Part shown: piece after piece, positions 16,098 through 25,364 of the stretch
Position numbering within the stretch: position 1 is the stretch's first letter
How the letters are laid out: each line of letters starts with the position of its first letter
Assembly: GCF_025567265.1 (NCBI RefSeq)
Contig: NZ_JAOQJW010000010.1
Coordinates: 58,487-122,486 of the forward strand
Source of the DNA: Dorea_A amylophila
Lineage (GTDB): Bacteria > Bacillota > Clostridia > Lachnospirales > Lachnospiraceae
DNA length: 64,000 nucleotides
Direction: 5' to 3'
The notes under the pieces: model-generated
Told to the model about the DNA's origin: nothing
Databases searched by the model: none
What the model saw: only the letters and a program-made list of their open reading frames with translations
Position numbers and translations under genes: made by a program

Positions 16098-16529
16098 ATG
16101 GACACATCAACATATGAGATCATGAAAGAGTGTAATTCGGGCTGCAGGATGGCAGTGAACAGCATCGAGCAGCTGGTAGCATATCTGAAAAACCAGGAAT
16201 TGCAGGAGTTATTATCTAAATATAAAGAAGATTATGAAAAAATGGAGAGAGAATCGATAAGATTATCAGAAGGAAAACTTCAGGAAGAAAAGTTTTCAGA
16301 AAAGGCAGCAGAGACATTTGCATGGATCAGTGCCGAAGTAAAGATGATGTTCAATGACGACACTTCGAAAATAGCAGAAATGATGATTGATGGTGCCAAT
16401 ATGGGAATAAAATCCATTACAGAGAAATTAAATCGTTATTCGGAGGCAGAAAAAGAAAGCATTTCACTGGCAAAAAAATTTGAAAAGACGTGTGAAAAAC
16501 TGATTCAGGATATGAAAAAATATTTGTAG
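16098..16529 (+). CDS. Small helical protein of unknown function
   Basis: A 143-aa, almost wholly alpha-helical, charged protein with no signal peptide. It has four predicted helices: TSTYEIMKECNSGCRMAVNS, QELLSKYKEDYEKME, KAAETFAWISAEVKMMF and NMGIKSITEKLNRYSEAE. The layout resembles ferritin-like/DUF2383-type four-helix bundles, but no complete metal-ligand set is obvious, so the family is uncertain. It starts at ATG 16098 after AAGGAGG. Confidence 0.7.
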   Translation: MDTSTYEIMKECNSGCRMAVNSIEQLVAYLKNQELQELLSKYKEDYEKMERESIRLSEGKLQEEKFSEKAAETFAWISAEVKMMFNDDTSKIAEMMIDGANMGIKSITEKLNRYSEAEKESISLAKKFEKTCEKLIQDMKKYL

Positions 16530-16606
16530 AAAGACAAAAAGCCCTTTACAATTTGTGTGATTTTGGATACATTATTGTTATAAGAATATAATTTAAAGGG
16601 GAAATT

Positions 16607-17212
16607 ATGAAAGATATATCAGAAAAAAGATTAAGCGATTATATGGCAGAACAGATTGCAGACGAGATCTTATCTGGAAGAATTCCCGGGGGAAGCCAGT
16701 TAAAACAGGAAGAACTGGCGGAAGCATTCGAAGCTTCCAGAATCCCAATCCGGGAAGCATTTCAGATTCTGGAGAATCAGGGCCTGATTATCCGTCTGGC
16801 AACCAGAAGAATTACCGTAACAGAACTGGATGAAGAACAGATCTGTCTGATCTACAGCATGATTTCAGAGATGACAAAGAAAGCTCTGAACAGTCTGAAG
16901 CATAGTAAAAAGACGGAAGAATTGTACGAAAGGCTTACGACACCGGGATTACTGGGAGAAGTGCAGCCGGCAGAAGCAATGTGCGACCTGGTGGAAAATG
17001 AATATATTAAGCGACTTTTGAGAAATGCAAGTGACAGTTATATCCGTTTTGCGCTATCAACGGGACGTCATAAAGAAGAGATAAAAGAAGAAAGAAACAA
17101 GCTGACAGAACTTTTGAAAAATGGGGAATTAAAGAAAGCAGAGAAAGCTCTGGATGCATATTTCAAACTGCTGGCGAAAGCAGTTAACGAAGAGAGAGGG
17201 ATGAATGAATGA
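16607..17212 (+). CDS. GntR-family regulator (first of a pair)
   Basis: A 201-aa regulator. The winged helix (residues 8-75) includes LKQEELAEAFEASRIPIREAF and ENQGLIIRLATRRI, typical for the FadR/FCD branch of GntR. The C-terminal helical domain is short and lacks the regular Asp/His metal ligands of FCD domains, so it may be a divergent or ligand-free effector domain. Its stop overlaps the start of the next GntR gene (ATGA at 17209), which suggests that the two proteins are made together and perhaps heterodimerise. Confidence 0.85.
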   Translation: MKDISEKRLSDYMAEQIADEILSGRIPGGSQLKQEELAEAFEASRIPIREAFQILENQGLIIRLATRRITVTELDEEQICLIYSMISEMTKKALNSLKHSKKTEELYERLTTPGLLGEVQPAEAMCDLVENEYIKRLLRNASDSYIRFALSTGRHKEEIKEERNKLTELLKNGELKKAEKALDAYFKLLAKAVNEERGMNE

Positions 17213-17853
17213 ACGGATTAAAACCGATTAAAATGCCGTCTGCCAAAGAAAAAGTAGCTGCGGAACTCAGAAAGGCAATCTTGTCCAGACAGATGCAGGA
17301 AGGCGAAGTTCTTTCGCTGGACAGCGTCGCCACTCAACTAAATGTATCAGCAATGCCGGTAAGGGAAGCCTTTCAGATCTTAGCGCGTGACGGACTGATC
17401 CAGCTTCGTAAGAATAAGGGAGCTGTCGTACTTGGAATAACCGAAACATACATAAAAGAACACTATCAGCTCCGCGCAATTCTGGAAAGTTCAGCGGCAG
17501 CACTGGCGGCAGACCCGGAAGCAGATATATCTGAGATTGAATCTGTTTATGAAGAAGCCGCAGAGGCTCTGCTGGAAGGTAATTTAAGACAATACACAGA
17601 CTTGAACCGCGCATTCCATAGCGAGATCTGGACTGCAGCCGGTAATCAGAAGATGAAAAATATGATCTCTGAATTATGGAATGGATTGTCCATGGGAAGT
17701 ATGGTATCCGAGGAAGATTATGCGAAAGTGTCGATTAAAGAACACGGAAAGATATTGAAAGCAATCCAGAAGCATGACAAAGAGGCTGCGCAGAAAACAA
17801 TGTACGATCATATTATGCGCAGCCGGGATGATATGCTGACATATTATAAATAA
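17209..17853 (+). CDS. GntR/FCD-family regulator (second of a pair)
   Basis: A 214-aa FCD-type GntR regulator. The DNA-binding part has LSLDSVATQLNVSAMPVREAF and RKNKGAVVLG. The FCD domain has the usual ligand positions: LNRAFHSEIW, KEHGKILKAI and MYDHIMRSRDD, so a divalent metal and a carboxylate ligand are likely. A second complete GntR copy in tandem is uncommon. No metabolic gene lies directly downstream, so the target is unknown. Confidence 0.9.
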   Translation: MNGLKPIKMPSAKEKVAAELRKAILSRQMQEGEVLSLDSVATQLNVSAMPVREAFQILARDGLIQLRKNKGAVVLGITETYIKEHYQLRAILESSAAALAADPEADISEIESVYEEAAEALLEGNLRQYTDLNRAFHSEIWTAAGNQKMKNMISELWNGLSMGSMVSEEDYAKVSIKEHGKILKAIQKHDKEAAQKTMYDHIMRSRDDMLTYYK

Positions 17854-17879
17854 AATTTCTATTCACTAAGCCAGATTCC

Positions 17880-18205
17880 CGAACCGTAATAAAAGATTAC
17901 AGTTCTCCATTTAATTATTATGGCATGCGAAACCGCAGGAATAAACTTACAAGGTCCTATCTTGTGCATACGGACTCATGGTTGGTAATTCTTAAGTAAA
18001 AAAGTTGACCGCTTGCTCACAAAAAATCCACTGTCTGAGACGAATGTCGAGTTTGGATTTTTTGTGAGCTCGTTTTTAGGTCAACTTTTTTGCTTTAGAA
18101 TTTCCCCATGTTGGAGTCAGCACAGGATAGGACCTTGTAAGTTTATTCCGATCGGTGACAGTCGCCATAATGCATTAAATAGAAATTCTGGAATAAAATC
18201 CCATC
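17880..18205. repeat. Imperfect palindrome of about 300 bp upstream of the pilus operon
   Basis: Nested complementary arms run almost the whole length. ATTTAAT...ATTATGGC (17910s) pairs with GCCATAAT...ATTAAAT (18160s). A 30-base arm 17938-17967 pairs with 18120-18149 with one mismatch. AAAAAAGTTGACC (17998-18010) pairs with GGTCAACTTTTTT (18079-18091). CTCACAAAAAATCCA (18017-18031) pairs with TGGATTTTTTGTGAG (18053-18067). The intermediate parts are also related as imperfect complements. It could be a fold-back MITE, a structured leader RNA, or a switch. No transposase or recombinase gene is adjacent. No protein gene is seen in 17854-18277. Confidence 0.75.
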
Positions 18206-18277
18206 CTCCTACATAAGAATACTATGAGGGTAAAGAAAAACAGCCACATTCAAATGAAACAGAAATGGAGGAGCGTT

Positions 18278-20521
18278 ATGGGACATACTATCAGCCGGAA
18301 GAGCATAAAGAAAATCATTACCATACTGACGGCTGCGATCCTGGTACTGTTGCCAGTGGGAGGGAGTATCAGGGAGGTGCATGCTGAGGGAGAAGAGTCG
18401 TCGGATTCGGGCATGTCTCTGGAGCATGAAAAGACAGTGACAGAGAATGCAGATGGAACCTACGATCTGAAATTAACAGTAAAAGGAAAAGTAAACAGTG
18501 AGTCTTCGAAAGCGCCGCTGGATGTCATCTATGTCTTGGACAGATCCGGAAGTATGGCTTATCCGATGGATCATGACAGTCAGAATAGCTGGGAAAATAA
18601 CGGGGAAAGAAGGACTGCGGCAAGTCAGGCAATTAACAGCATGACGAATACACTGGCGGCTAATGAGAATCTGGATGTCAGATTTGCGCTTGTGACGTTT
18701 AGTGGAAATAAGAGTGACTATCGGCCTGGTGGATACAGGGATGAGGCATGGAATGATGCAGAGATTGCTGTAAACTGGACGAATCAGGCATCTGCGATCA
18801 CGAATCGGACTTCTCCGAAATCGGACGGCGGAACCAATTATCAGGCCGGGATCAGAAGTGCGGAAGGATTGCTGAATGGGAAAAGACAGAATGCCAAGAC
18901 AGCAGTGATCTTCGTATCTGATGGAGATCCAACCTTCCGATATAGATCAGACGGTTATACAGAAGGCAATGGAAGCAGCGACGAAGATGGAAAGAGTCTG
19001 AAGGCAGGAAAAGATGCAGTCGCTGATATGCAGACCGATTATTTTTTCACGGTCGGTGTAGGACCGTCAGGGAATTACAAAAAACTTACCGACCTTGCCA
19101 ATTCAGCAGTCAAAGCCGGAAAACATGCATCTTATGCCGGAACAACGCTGGCGAATCTGAACAAGGCATTCGATGACATTCAGAAACAGATCACAGAACT
19201 GGCATGTACAAATGTCACGATTTCCGATCCGCTGAGTGATAATGTTGAGATGGTGAAGGGAGCAGATGGAAATGTCCTTGCACCACAGGTACAGATCTTT
19301 GATGCATCCGGAAACCCGGTTAATGCAGCAGATCTTGGAATCACGGCTTCTTATGATTCTGCATCAAAATCCGTTAAAATGCAATTTCCGGCAGACTATA
19401 AACTGCAGGAAGGCTATACCTATGAAGTCATTGCCAAGATCCAGCCGACAGAAACGGCATATGAAAAATACAGAACATCAGGCTACACAGATCAGGCAGA
19501 TGCAGGAACCGGAACATATGCAGGAGGCACCGGATTCTATTCGAACCAAAATGAACATGCAGCACTGATGTACAAGTATGGAGAACAGAACTATACAGAA
19601 TATTACAAGAAACCAGTCATAAAAGTGCATCCGGGCAATTTAAAAATTTCGAAAGCTATTACAGGATTGGAAGATAACCAGGAAGCATTGCAGAAGGTAT
19701 TACAGAACCTGTCCTTTACCTGTGAGTTGACGAAACCAGACGGAAAAACAGAGACAAAAGAACTGAAGTTGAATACAGACGGACTGGTATGGAATGCAGA
19801 AAACAACGCATACGAATATATATTTACCAATCTGACACCGGGAACAACATATAAGGTAAATGAAAATGATGCCGTACCTGATGGATATGATCTGACGGTA
19901 TCACCGGATACAAAGGAAATATCCGGGCAGATTGCAGGAAGTACAACATCGGAAGCAAAATTCGTCAACCGGTATATCCGGAGTGACCGCGTACTGACGA
20001 TCGCAAAGAGAGTCGGCGGCAACATGGGAGACCGTACCCACGCCTTTCGGTTCCAGGTGCAGACAAAGCTGAACGGGAAATCCTATACAGGTGGAATCAG
20101 TTATGTGAAATATGACGCACAGGGCAATCCAGTCAGTGAGGAAGAATTAAAAAATGCAGTTGCGGTAGAAAATGGAGTCTATACATTCCAGCTGAGGCAT
20201 ATGGAAAAAATCGAGATGACGATGCCATATGGTGTAGAATATATCGTTTCTGAAGAACCGGAAGACTATGATGTGCAGATTACAAAGAAAGTTTCGGAAG
20301 AAGAGGAACAGAAACTGGACAATGGTAAAAAAGAACTTTCGGATATTCTATCAGAAAATACAGATCTGACATTTACGAATACGAAAGAAGTACAGCCGGC
20401 AACCGGAATCCGGCAGACGTCGGCGCCGTATATGGTCATGACAGGGGCAGCATTCGGAATGCTGGCATTTTTCGGACTGGTATACGGAATTCGCAAATGG
20501 GGAGATCCGACAGGAGAATAA
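18278..20521 (+). CDS. VWA-domain pilus tip adhesin with sortase signal
   Basis: A 747-aa secreted protein. A signal peptide covers residues 1-35 (IIT ILTAAILVLLPVGG core, cut near VHA-EGEE). The von Willebrand A domain (about 75-310) has the MIDAS motif DRSGSM, then GGTNYQAG and VSDGDPTF, so it should bind a divalent metal and a host ligand. Cna_B/pilin isopeptide-type domains follow (about 450-570 and 575-700). The C-terminal sorting signal is QPATG, a hydrophobic helix and a charged tail. The start at 18278 follows GGAGG; an upstream ATG at 18224 lacks one. It is the first gene of a five-gene pilus operon and corresponds in place to Cpa-type tip proteins of streptococci. Confidence 0.9.
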   Translation: MGHTISRKSIKKIITILTAAILVLLPVGGSIREVHAEGEESSDSGMSLEHEKTVTENADGTYDLKLTVKGKVNSESSKAPLDVIYVLDRSGSMAYPMDHDSQNSWENNGERRTAASQAINSMTNTLAANENLDVRFALVTFSGNKSDYRPGGYRDEAWNDAEIAVNWTNQASAITNRTSPKSDGGTNYQAGIRSAEGLLNGKRQNAKTAVIFVSDGDPTFRYRSDGYTEGNGSSDEDGKSLKAGKDAVADMQTDYFFTVGVGPSGNYKKLTDLANSAVKAGKHASYAGTTLANLNKAFDDIQKQITELACTNVTISDPLSDNVEMVKGADGNVLAPQVQIFDASGNPVNAADLGITASYDSASKSVKMQFPADYKLQEGYTYEVIAKIQPTETAYEKYRTSGYTDQADAGTGTYAGGTGFYSNQNEHAALMYKYGEQNYTEYYKKPVIKVHPGNLKISKAITGLEDNQEALQKVLQNLSFTCELTKPDGKTETKELKLNTDGLVWNAENNAYEYIFTNLTPGTTYKVNENDAVPDGYDLTVSPDTKEISGQIAGSTTSEAKFVNRYIRSDRVLTIAKRVGGNMGDRTHAFRFQVQTKLNGKSYTGGISYVKYDAQGNPVSEEELKNAVAVENGVYTFQLRHMEKIEMTMPYGVEYIVSEEPEDYDVQITKKVSEEEEQKLDNGKKELSDILSENTDLTFTNTKEVQPATGIRQTSAPYMVMTGAAFGMLAFFGLVYGIRKWGDPTGE

Positions 20522-20540
20522 CATCTGACAAGGAGCATAT

Positions 20541-21035
20541 ATGAAAGAAAAAAGAGAGATCATACTGTTCTTTACCCGTTTACTCATGCTGGCAGTGATG
20601 CTGGCGGTCCTGTTTGGCGTGATTTTTGGAATGACTTCTGCAAAGAATCAGGATATGTCCCCGAAAATATGTGCCGGAGATCTGCTCTTATATTACAGGC
20701 TGGAACGGAAATATTCCGACCGAGATGTCGTGGTATTCCAAAAAGAGGGGACATTGTATACAGGGCGTATTGTGGCGAGAGAGAAAGATAAGGTAGAGAT
20801 TACAGACAAAAATGAACTGAAGATCAACGGAAGCATTGTGAATGAGCCGGATATTTTTTATAAGACACCGGCCTATGTGGATGGCATATCCTATCCGGTG
20901 AAAGTAAAGGAAGACCAGTATTTCATTCTGTGTGATTTCCGGGAAGGTGCAAAAGACAGCAGATACTTTGGTGCGGTCAATGCAAAGGATATAAAGGGAA
21001 GAGTGATTACCGTCCTTCGCAGATCGAACCTGTAA
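20541..21035 (+). CDS. Signal-peptidase-like pilus assembly protein lacking the catalytic dyad (SipA-like)
   Basis: A 164-aa type I signal peptidase homologue with one N-terminal membrane helix. In box B the catalytic Ser of the SM-P motif is Asp (QDMSPKICAGDLL). In box D the catalytic Lys is Gly (LYTGRIVAREKDKVEI instead of YVKRV-type). The same two exchanges are known in SipA of Streptococcus pyogenes, a non-peptidase needed for pilus polymerisation. Its position between tip and backbone pilin genes is also that of sipA. I infer a chaperone role in pilus assembly, not cleavage. Confidence 0.88.
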   Translation: MKEKREIILFFTRLLMLAVMLAVLFGVIFGMTSAKNQDMSPKICAGDLLLYYRLERKYSDRDVVVFQKEGTLYTGRIVAREKDKVEITDKNELKINGSIVNEPDIFYKTPAYVDGISYPVKVKEDQYFILCDFREGAKDSRYFGAVNAKDIKGRVITVLRRSNL

Positions 21036-21080
21036 AATCAGTAACATGATTGCAGAACATGGAAAAAGAAAGGAAAAGAA

Positions 21081-22178
21081 ATGATGGAAAAGAGAATGTT
21101 AAAAAAAGTATCCACTGTTACGGCTGCCGGAATGATGATGACAGCAATGCTCGGAATGCAGGTGTCAGCGGCAGAAAGTTCAAGTGCCGAAGCAGCAGTT
21201 AAGAAAAATCCGATGATCACAAAACAGATTACGAAGGAAAGTAATATATATGCACCGAAGACTACATTTAAATTTACCGTTGCTCCAGGAACGGCAGTGC
21301 CGGCAGGTGAGAATCAGGAGGCAATATATGCAGGACCGGCAAATGGGGTAACTTTGGATAAGGATGTCATTGCATCGGTACCGGCGGACAGCGATATTGG
21401 AAATGAGAAAATTACAGTAGGAACGACAAAGCTTAATGTTAATGAATCTGTATTCACAAAAGGAGAGGATGCAAAACCCGGAATCTTCCGCTATGTAGTA
21501 AGTGAGGTTGCAACGGACAAGGACGGAAATGTGTATGAAGGTGTTGCTTATACCACAGAACAGAAGTATTTTGATGTGTATGTAACATCCGATGATGTAG
21601 GAAATCTGGAAGTCAGCTCTTATCTGTTTGTAGATAAGACTGATTCGAAGTCAAAGGATGGGGGAGTTTTCACGAATGATTACAGCAGTCGTCACGATAC
21701 GTTGAAAGATCTGACCGTAAAGAAAGAGGTTACCGGTAATCAGGGAAATCGTAATAAAGACTTTAAATTTACTATAAAAGTAGACGGAGCAGCAGGAGAG
21801 CAGTATTATGTAACATTTTCAGATGGAAAAGCTCCGACCACACTGGTGTCGGGAGAGGCTAAGACAATCACATTGAAAGATAATGAGACAGCAAAGATCT
21901 TTGGATTGTCAGAGACAGATGAATATACGGTAACAGAGGCTAGTTATGCAGATGATGGATATAAAACAACTATTGATAATGTAGAAACACTGACAACAAC
22001 AGGAACAATTACAGGGAATAGTGACAAGAACATTACCGTTGTAAATGATAAAACAACAAACTCTCCAACCGGAATCTTCCTTCATGTTGCTCCATATATC
22101 GCACTGATCGGTGCAGCAATTGCATCCAGCCTTCTGTTCTTCAGAAGAAAACGTGCAAAAGATATGGATATTGACTAA
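21081..22178 (+). CDS. Major pilin (FctA/Spy0128-like) with sortase signal
   Basis: A 365-aa secreted protein. The signal peptide covers about residues 1-31 (cut near VSA-AES). Two pilin isopeptide domains follow: residues about 45-205 (KQITKESNIYAPKTTFKFTV onward), and about 215-325 (KDLTVKKEVTGNQGNRNKDF onward, with E in FRYVVSEVA-type and YTVTEASYA strands). Lys near the first strand and Glu late in the domain are the usual self-formed isopeptide partners. The C-terminus NSPTGIF, hydrophobic helix and RRKRAKD is a sorting signal of the PTG type used by pilus sortases. It is the probable shaft subunit. Confidence 0.9.
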   Translation: MMEKRMLKKVSTVTAAGMMMTAMLGMQVSAAESSSAEAAVKKNPMITKQITKESNIYAPKTTFKFTVAPGTAVPAGENQEAIYAGPANGVTLDKDVIASVPADSDIGNEKITVGTTKLNVNESVFTKGEDAKPGIFRYVVSEVATDKDGNVYEGVAYTTEQKYFDVYVTSDDVGNLEVSSYLFVDKTDSKSKDGGVFTNDYSSRHDTLKDLTVKKEVTGNQGNRNKDFKFTIKVDGAAGEQYYVTFSDGKAPTTLVSGEAKTITLKDNETAKIFGLSETDEYTVTEASYADDGYKTTIDNVETLTTTGTITGNSDKNITVVNDKTTNSPTGIFLHVAPYIALIGAAIASSLLFFRRKRAKDMDID

Positions 22179-22238
22179 TCGGTTGGGCGAAAAAAGCAGA
22201 TAGAAGATATAAGAAAGCATTAGAGAGGAAGTGGCGAA

Positions 22239-22994
22239 ATGAAAAAGGCAGCGATGGCAGCAAGAGTAGGTAATCGGATACTCAGTATCATGGCAGGAAT
22301 CCTGATCCTTCTGATGCTTTCTTATGGAATGTATTCGTTATGGGATACTTATAAGATCTATGCCAATTCATTTGCAGATGAAGAACTGTTGAAGTTTCGG
22401 CCGACAGATGACGGAGAGGATAATCCGACGCTGAAAGATCTGAAAAAATTGAATCCGGATGTGAAAGCCTGGATTCAGGTGCCGAAGACCAACATCGATT
22501 ATCCGGTGGTGCAGGGGCAGGATGATATGGAATATATTAATAAGAATGTATATGGGGAATTCGAACTGTCGGGAGCAATCTTTCTGTCATGCCTGAACAA
22601 GGATGATTTCTCCGATCCATATAATCTGGTCTATGGACACAACATGAAAAATGGTGGAATGTTTGCGGATGTGGCAGATTTCACGAATAAAGAATATTTT
22701 GAAACGCACCAAAAAGGAAAGCTCTATCTGACAGATGCAACACGGAAAATCCGGTTCTTTGCCTGTATGAAAGTGACTGCAGCGGATGCAAAGATTTACC
22801 ATCCGGATGGATACCACAAGGAGAATCTGAAGGATCTGCTTGATTATATTCAGGCGAATGCAGTCCAGTATCGTGATGTAAATGTGGCGGATGAGAATTC
22901 GCTGATTGCTTTATCAACGTGCTCGGAGGCAGAGACGAATGGTCGTGTAGTTCTGATTGGGAAATTAGAGAGGGAGGTGGCAGAAAAACAGTGA
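22239..22994 (+). CDS. Class B sortase, pilus polymerase
   Basis: A 251-aa membrane-anchored sortase. One N-terminal membrane helix (residues about 17-38) precedes the sortase fold. The catalytic His is in LVYGHNMKNGGMF, the Cys in IALSTCSEAETNGRVVL, and the Arg is in the same segment. The N-terminal two-helix extension and the H-to-C spacing are of class B type. In streptococcal FCT islands a class B-like sortase (SrtC2/SrtB) in the same gene order joins pilins. The stop overlaps the next gene's GTG by 4 bases (GTGA). Confidence 0.92.
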   Translation: MKKAAMAARVGNRILSIMAGILILLMLSYGMYSLWDTYKIYANSFADEELLKFRPTDDGEDNPTLKDLKKLNPDVKAWIQVPKTNIDYPVVQGQDDMEYINKNVYGEFELSGAIFLSCLNKDDFSDPYNLVYGHNMKNGGMFADVADFTNKEYFETHQKGKLYLTDATRKIRFFACMKVTAADAKIYHPDGYHKENLKDLLDYIQANAVQYRDVNVADENSLIALSTCSEAETNGRVVLIGKLEREVAEKQ

Positions 22995-23608
22995 AGATTC
23001 TAAGATATAGAAGTGTGAAGAAAATAGCAGCTGCGGGCGTAATGTTATTTATGTGGATAGGCAGTACAATGGCAGTTCCAGTGTATGCCGGAACACCGAA
23101 TGTGGAGATCCAGATTCCGGTAAGTGTACAAGGTGCGGCAGGAACAATCGTGCTGGAGCCGGAGAAAGCTGGCATACCAGTGCCGGACCGGACAGAACTT
23201 CAGATCGGAAAAGATGAGAAGCAAAGCTTCGGACCGATATGCTATGAAGAACCGGAAGATTATCACTATAAGATTTATCAGAAGTCCGCTAATGTGACAG
23301 ATGTTACTTATGATACGGCAGTATATGATGTGACGGTACGGGTGACCAGTACAGAATCCGGAGAACCGAAAGCAGTAGTCTGGGGGGAAAAAGAAGGAAC
23401 AGAAGGAAAATCGTACGAGATTATATTTACGAATTCGGTAAAAGAACAGGCGCCGGAGATAGCTCCGACGGGAAAAACGGCCATTTACCGGAACTATCCG
23501 GTTAAGACAGGAGATGTAGCACCGATTGCAGTTCTTGCAGCAATGTCCGGTATATCGGCCGGAGTTCTGACTGCAGTAGAGAGATGGAAGCGGAAAAAAG
23601 AAAATTAG
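22991..23608 (+). CDS. Minor/basal pilin (FctB-like) with two sorting motifs
   Basis: A 205-aa secreted protein. The GTG at 22991 is taken as start: AGGGAGGTGG lies 8 bases upstream, the codon overlaps the sortase stop, and the resulting N-terminus is a normal signal peptide (KILRYRSVKKIAAAG, cut near VYA-GTPN). One pilin isopeptide-like domain (residues about 35-155) is followed by IAPTGKTAIYRNYPVKTGDV, a hydrophobic stretch and RWKRKKEN. Both APTG and PVKTGD could be sorting motifs. The position fits a basal pilin that anchors the fibre to peptidoglycan. Confidence 0.85.
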   Translation: MKILRYRSVKKIAAAGVMLFMWIGSTMAVPVYAGTPNVEIQIPVSVQGAAGTIVLEPEKAGIPVPDRTELQIGKDEKQSFGPICYEEPEDYHYKIYQKSANVTDVTYDTAVYDVTVRVTSTESGEPKAVVWGEKEGTEGKSYEIIFTNSVKEQAPEIAPTGKTAIYRNYPVKTGDVAPIAVLAAMSGISAGVLTAVERWKRKKEN

Positions 23609-23618
23609 GGAATCGTGG

Positions 23619-23659
23619 AAAAGAACAGGTCAGGTCAAAGTGCCGGAGCTGTTCTTTTT
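23619..23659 (+). terminator. Terminator of the pilus operon
   Basis: AAAAGAACAG pairs with CTGTTCTTTT around a 20-base loop, closing the operon. The rest of 23660-23925 shows no gene. Confidence 0.75.
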
Positions 23660-23925
23660 CGTACGGGATTATAGCTGTCAAAAACCGAAAAATACGTACA
23701 AAGTATACAATGAAAGTATCCTCTTGTGATTTTGAACAAAAGTAGATAAACACTTTTATAACATATGCCAAAATGTCAAAAAGCCTATTGACATTTTTCT
23801 CAGTAAGGAGTATTTTATAATCAAGCTTTGGATACAAAATCACATATCAAACATCAAATATCAGACAAGAAAAGAAATTTGTATCAGAGTAAATCGAACG
23901 AAATAATTACAAGGAGGTAATGAAG

Positions 23926-25194
23926 ATGAGTCAGATAACAATTACATTACTGTTTCTGGCATTTGCAATCATCATGTTCATGCTTGAAAAGATTCCTCTT
24001 GGGGTAACATCGATGATTGTCTGTGTAGGACTGGTAGTCACAGGGGTATTGGACTGGCAGACTGCATTCTCGGGATTCATCGACAGCAATGTAATCTTAT
24101 TTGTTGCAATGTTCATTGTCGGTGGAGCACTGTTTGAGACGGGAATGGCGAACAAGATCGGAGGAGTGGTTACACACTTTGCCAAGACAGAAAGGCAGCT
24201 GATCATTGCGATCATGGTGATCGTCGGAGTGATGAGTGGCTTCCTTTCCAACACAGGAACAGCCGCAATCCTCATTCCGGTAGTTATCGGTATTGCTGCA
24301 AAATCAGGATATTCAAGATCAAGACTGTTAATGCCGCTGGTATTTGCAGCAGCCATGGGAGGTAACCTTTCACTGATCGGTGCACCTGGTAACATGATCG
24401 CACAGTCATCCATGGAGAAGATTGGACTGAAATTCGGATTCTTCGATTATGCGAAAGTAGGTCTTCCAATTTTGGTCGTAGGAATTATTTTCTTCGCACT
24501 GTTCGGATACAAATTCCTGCCGGATAAAGTGGACACAAGCGGTGAGGGAATCTTTGATGAGACAAAAGATTTCAGCAATGTTCCAAAGTGGAAACAGACC
24601 CTTTCACTGATCATCCTGTTATTAACACTTCTGGGAATGATTTTTGAAGATCAGATTGGTATTAAGTTATGTGTCATAGGATGTGTGGGAGCACTTGCAC
24701 TGATCGTTACAGGCGTTATCAGTGAGAAAGACGCACTCCTTTCCATCGACTTGAAGACGATCTTCTTATTCGGAGGTACGCTTTCCCTTGCGTCTGCACT
24801 GGAAGCAACCGGTGCCGGAGAACTGATCGCAGATAAAGTAATCGGAATGCTGGGAGATAACCCTTCACCATACATATTAACATTTGTAATCTTCATGCTC
24901 TGCTGTATCATGACAAACTTTATGTCAAACACAGCAACGACAGCACTGATGGCTCCGATCGGAGTATCCATCGCACAGGGCATGGGTGCAGATCCAAGTG
25001 CCGTACTGATGGCATGTGTAATCGGAGGATCCTGTGCATTTGCAACACCAATCGGAATGCCGGCCAACACCATGGTAGTAACGGCAGGAGGATATACGTT
25101 CAAGGATTATGCGAAAGCAGGTATTCCTATGATCGTAGTAGCAACCATAGTGAGTATGATCTTGCTTCCAATCTTCTATCCATTCTTCCCATAA
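23926..25194 (+). CDS. DASS (SLC13-type) di-/tricarboxylate transporter
   Basis: A 422-aa integral membrane protein with about eleven membrane segments. It has the two conserved family motifs: SNTGTAAILIPVVIG near residue 110, and MSNTATTALMAPIGVSIA near residue 330, which form the sodium/carboxylate site. GLSxxG-like GAPGNMIAQ lies around residue 150. The ATG at 23926 is preferred over 23920 because the latter is only 3 bases from GGAGG. The two genes after it encode a tartrate/fumarate-type dehydratase, so the imported substrate is likely tartrate, malate or fumarate. E. coli has the same functional trio as ttdABT. Confidence 0.9.
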   Translation: MSQITITLLFLAFAIIMFMLEKIPLGVTSMIVCVGLVVTGVLDWQTAFSGFIDSNVILFVAMFIVGGALFETGMANKIGGVVTHFAKTERQLIIAIMVIVGVMSGFLSNTGTAAILIPVVIGIAAKSGYSRSRLLMPLVFAAAMGGNLSLIGAPGNMIAQSSMEKIGLKFGFFDYAKVGLPILVVGIIFFALFGYKFLPDKVDTSGEGIFDETKDFSNVPKWKQTLSLIILLLTLLGMIFEDQIGIKLCVIGCVGALALIVTGVISEKDALLSIDLKTIFLFGGTLSLASALEATGAGELIADKVIGMLGDNPSPYILTFVIFMLCCIMTNFMSNTATTALMAPIGVSIAQGMGADPSAVLMACVIGGSCAFATPIGMPANTMVVTAGGYTFKDYAKAGIPMIVVATIVSMILLPIFYPFFP

Positions 25195-25364
25195 ACATAA
25201 GGAAGTATTTGACCTCTAATCTCCATAAAAACGGAAGATGTAAGCAGACATACCTCTCATGACAGTTTGTGATAAAAGTTTTCGCTGTCTTTCATCACAA
25301 TACTGTTGTGGGAATATAGATAGGAACTAAAAATTTTTAATAGAATTTCAAGGAGGATATGAAA

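Noticed and set aside
17938..18149. CRISPR array or invertible promoter at the palindrome
   Set aside because: There are no direct repeats with spacers, and the segment between the inverted repeats is itself palindromic, so the plain invertible-switch reading is weak. It is kept only as one of several hypotheses.
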